In this document: positions 8,272-8,493 of the stretch, in pieces
Position numbering within the stretch: the stretch's first letter is position 1
Layout: every line of letters begins with the position of its first letter
Assembly (NCBI GenBank): GCA_003566795.1
Contig: PXBU01000146.1
Location: 1-8,493 of the forward strand
DNA from: Puniceicoccaceae bacterium
Lineage (GTDB): Bacteria; Verrucomicrobiota; Verrucomicrobiia; Opitutales; Coraliomargaritaceae
DNA: 8,493 nt
Reading direction: 5' to 3'
Program-made: the position numbers and the translations under genes
Notes under the pieces: model-generated
Seen by the model: the letters and a program-made list of their open reading frames with translations, nothing else
Told to the model about the DNA's origin: nothing
The model's database searches: none

Positions 8272-8311
8272 CTATTAGCCACCCTACCAGCGTGTCAAAG
8301 AGAAACTTATA
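8272..8311 (-). promoter_or_regulatory. Candidate promoter for the two-gene operon
   Basis: Reading the minus strand, a perfect TTGACA lies at 8298-8293, followed after 15 bp by TAATAG (8277-8272), a weak -10 at short spacing. This would give a leader of about 100 nt before the ATG at 8163. A separate TATAAG at 8311-8306, five of six matches to TATAAT, sits in the AT-rich island but has no convincing -35 element. Either could be real. The location, just upstream of the first gene of the presumed operon and in a base-composition dip, is better support than the hexamers themselves. The sigma-factor consensus of this organism is unknown. Confidence 0.28.
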
Positions 8312-8344
8312 ATAAAAATGTAAAAATACCTCACGACACAAAAA

Positions 8345-8493
8345 TTAGCCAAAAACCTGCCTCCTCAAGCTTTGAATCGTGGCCAGTCCTTGCCAGTCAG
8401 CCCCGCGCAATGGATGCACCTTCGGCGGATATTTTCGTTTTTTCTCCCGCTGCCAAGCCCCCACAAAGCCCCGCACAAACTCCTGGCTGCCCA
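8345..8493 (-). CDS. Possible 3' end of an unidentified gene (partial, 48 codons then TAA)
   Basis: One minus-strand frame enters from the right edge and runs 48 codons (8491-8348) to a TAA at 8347-8345. The peptide starts GSQEFVRGFVGAWQREKKRK and ends SLRRQVFG. Its composition, with two Trp, regularly spaced hydrophobic residues and many Arg/Lys, resembles a genuine soluble-protein C-terminus with amphipathic helices more than a chance translation. It could be a nucleic-acid-binding protein tail, but the fragment is too short to assign. The other two minus-strand frames also stay open for most of this stretch, and a plus-strand frame from the ATG at 8410 reaches the edge, so openness alone proves little; the call rests on composition. 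The stop lies 181 bp upstream of the giant secreted protein and on the same strand. The different protein character and the AT-rich gap argue for a separate transcription unit. Confidence 0.4.
   Translation of the reverse strand, partial: GSQEFVRGFVGAWQREKKRKYPPKVHPLRGADWQGLATIQSLRRQVFG

Larger units (their letters stand above)
8164..8344. other. Intergenic region upstream of the giant secreted protein gene
   Basis: These 181 bp hold no convincing gene. The part at 8300-8347 is very AT-rich (about 23% GC by count), in sharp contrast to the flanking coding DNA, and the rest contains a candidate promoter and a short direct repeat. No clear rho-independent terminator is present: the only inverted arms noticed (GTGTC at 8292-8296 against GACAC near 8335-8339) are 5 bp long with a loop of nearly 40 nt. 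If the right-edge fragment is not a gene, the non-coding stretch extends to 8493 and still shows nothing else. Confidence 0.7.

Noticed and set aside
8292..8339. Inverted arms GTGTC / GACAC flanking the AT-rich island as a terminator or operator.
   Set aside because: Five-base arms separated by nearly 40 nt form no stable hairpin and are expected by chance.
8410..8493. Plus-strand frame from the ATG at 8410 running open to the right edge.
   Set aside because: The 28 codons are Pro/Ala/Ser-rich without recognisable pattern and lack a Shine-Dalgarno sequence; the opposite-strand frame reads more like protein.
1..8493. CRISPR array, tRNA, insertion-sequence ends, or retron/DGR-type elements.
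   Set aside because: No regularly spaced repeats, cloverleaf-like sequence, transposase or reverse-transcriptase motifs or terminal inverted repeats were seen.

Overview
The window holds two long minus-strand genes in a row, covering about 96% of it, plus a short coding-looking fragment at the right edge. The DNA is moderately GC-rich (roughly 58% by eye). Both large genes encode proteins with clear Sec-type signal peptides and neither start has a Shine-Dalgarno match. Giant secreted beta-rich proteins beside fibronectin-type-III-like proteins, together with weak SD usage, would suit a Gram-negative bacterium of the PVC group (Verrucomicrobiota, for example an Opitutae-like lineage). This placement is a guess from style: there is no rRNA, tRNA or housekeeping gene to anchor it.

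Layout, read in the direction of transcription (right to left). (1) Positions 8493-8345: the last 48 codons of a possible gene entering from the right edge. (2) Positions 8344-8164: an intergenic region with an AT-rich island, a perfect TTGACA hexamer and a 9-bp direct repeat, the probable promoter region of the next gene. (3) Positions 8163-2554: one intact gene for a secreted protein of 1869 residues. It has a signal peptide, a beta-rich N-terminal portion of about 1100 residues, an acidic helical/coiled-coil portion of about 390 residues, and a Gly/aromatic-rich beta C-terminal portion of about 300 residues. I do not recognise a named family. (4) A gap of 37 bp. (5) Positions 2516-1: the first 838 codons of a second secreted protein, open to the window edge. 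It has a signal peptide, a small helical segment and at least four fibronectin-III-like modules.

The two large genes are almost certainly co-transcribed, given the same strand, the 37-bp gap and no terminator between them. Both are predicted to be exported. The most economical reading is that they build or decorate an extracellular or cell-surface structure together, with the FN3-like protein as a partner or adhesive component. That functional link is inference; no catalytic motif, known toxin domain, protease site or sorting signal was recognised in either. No mobile element, CRISPR array, tRNA, rRNA or riboswitch was seen.
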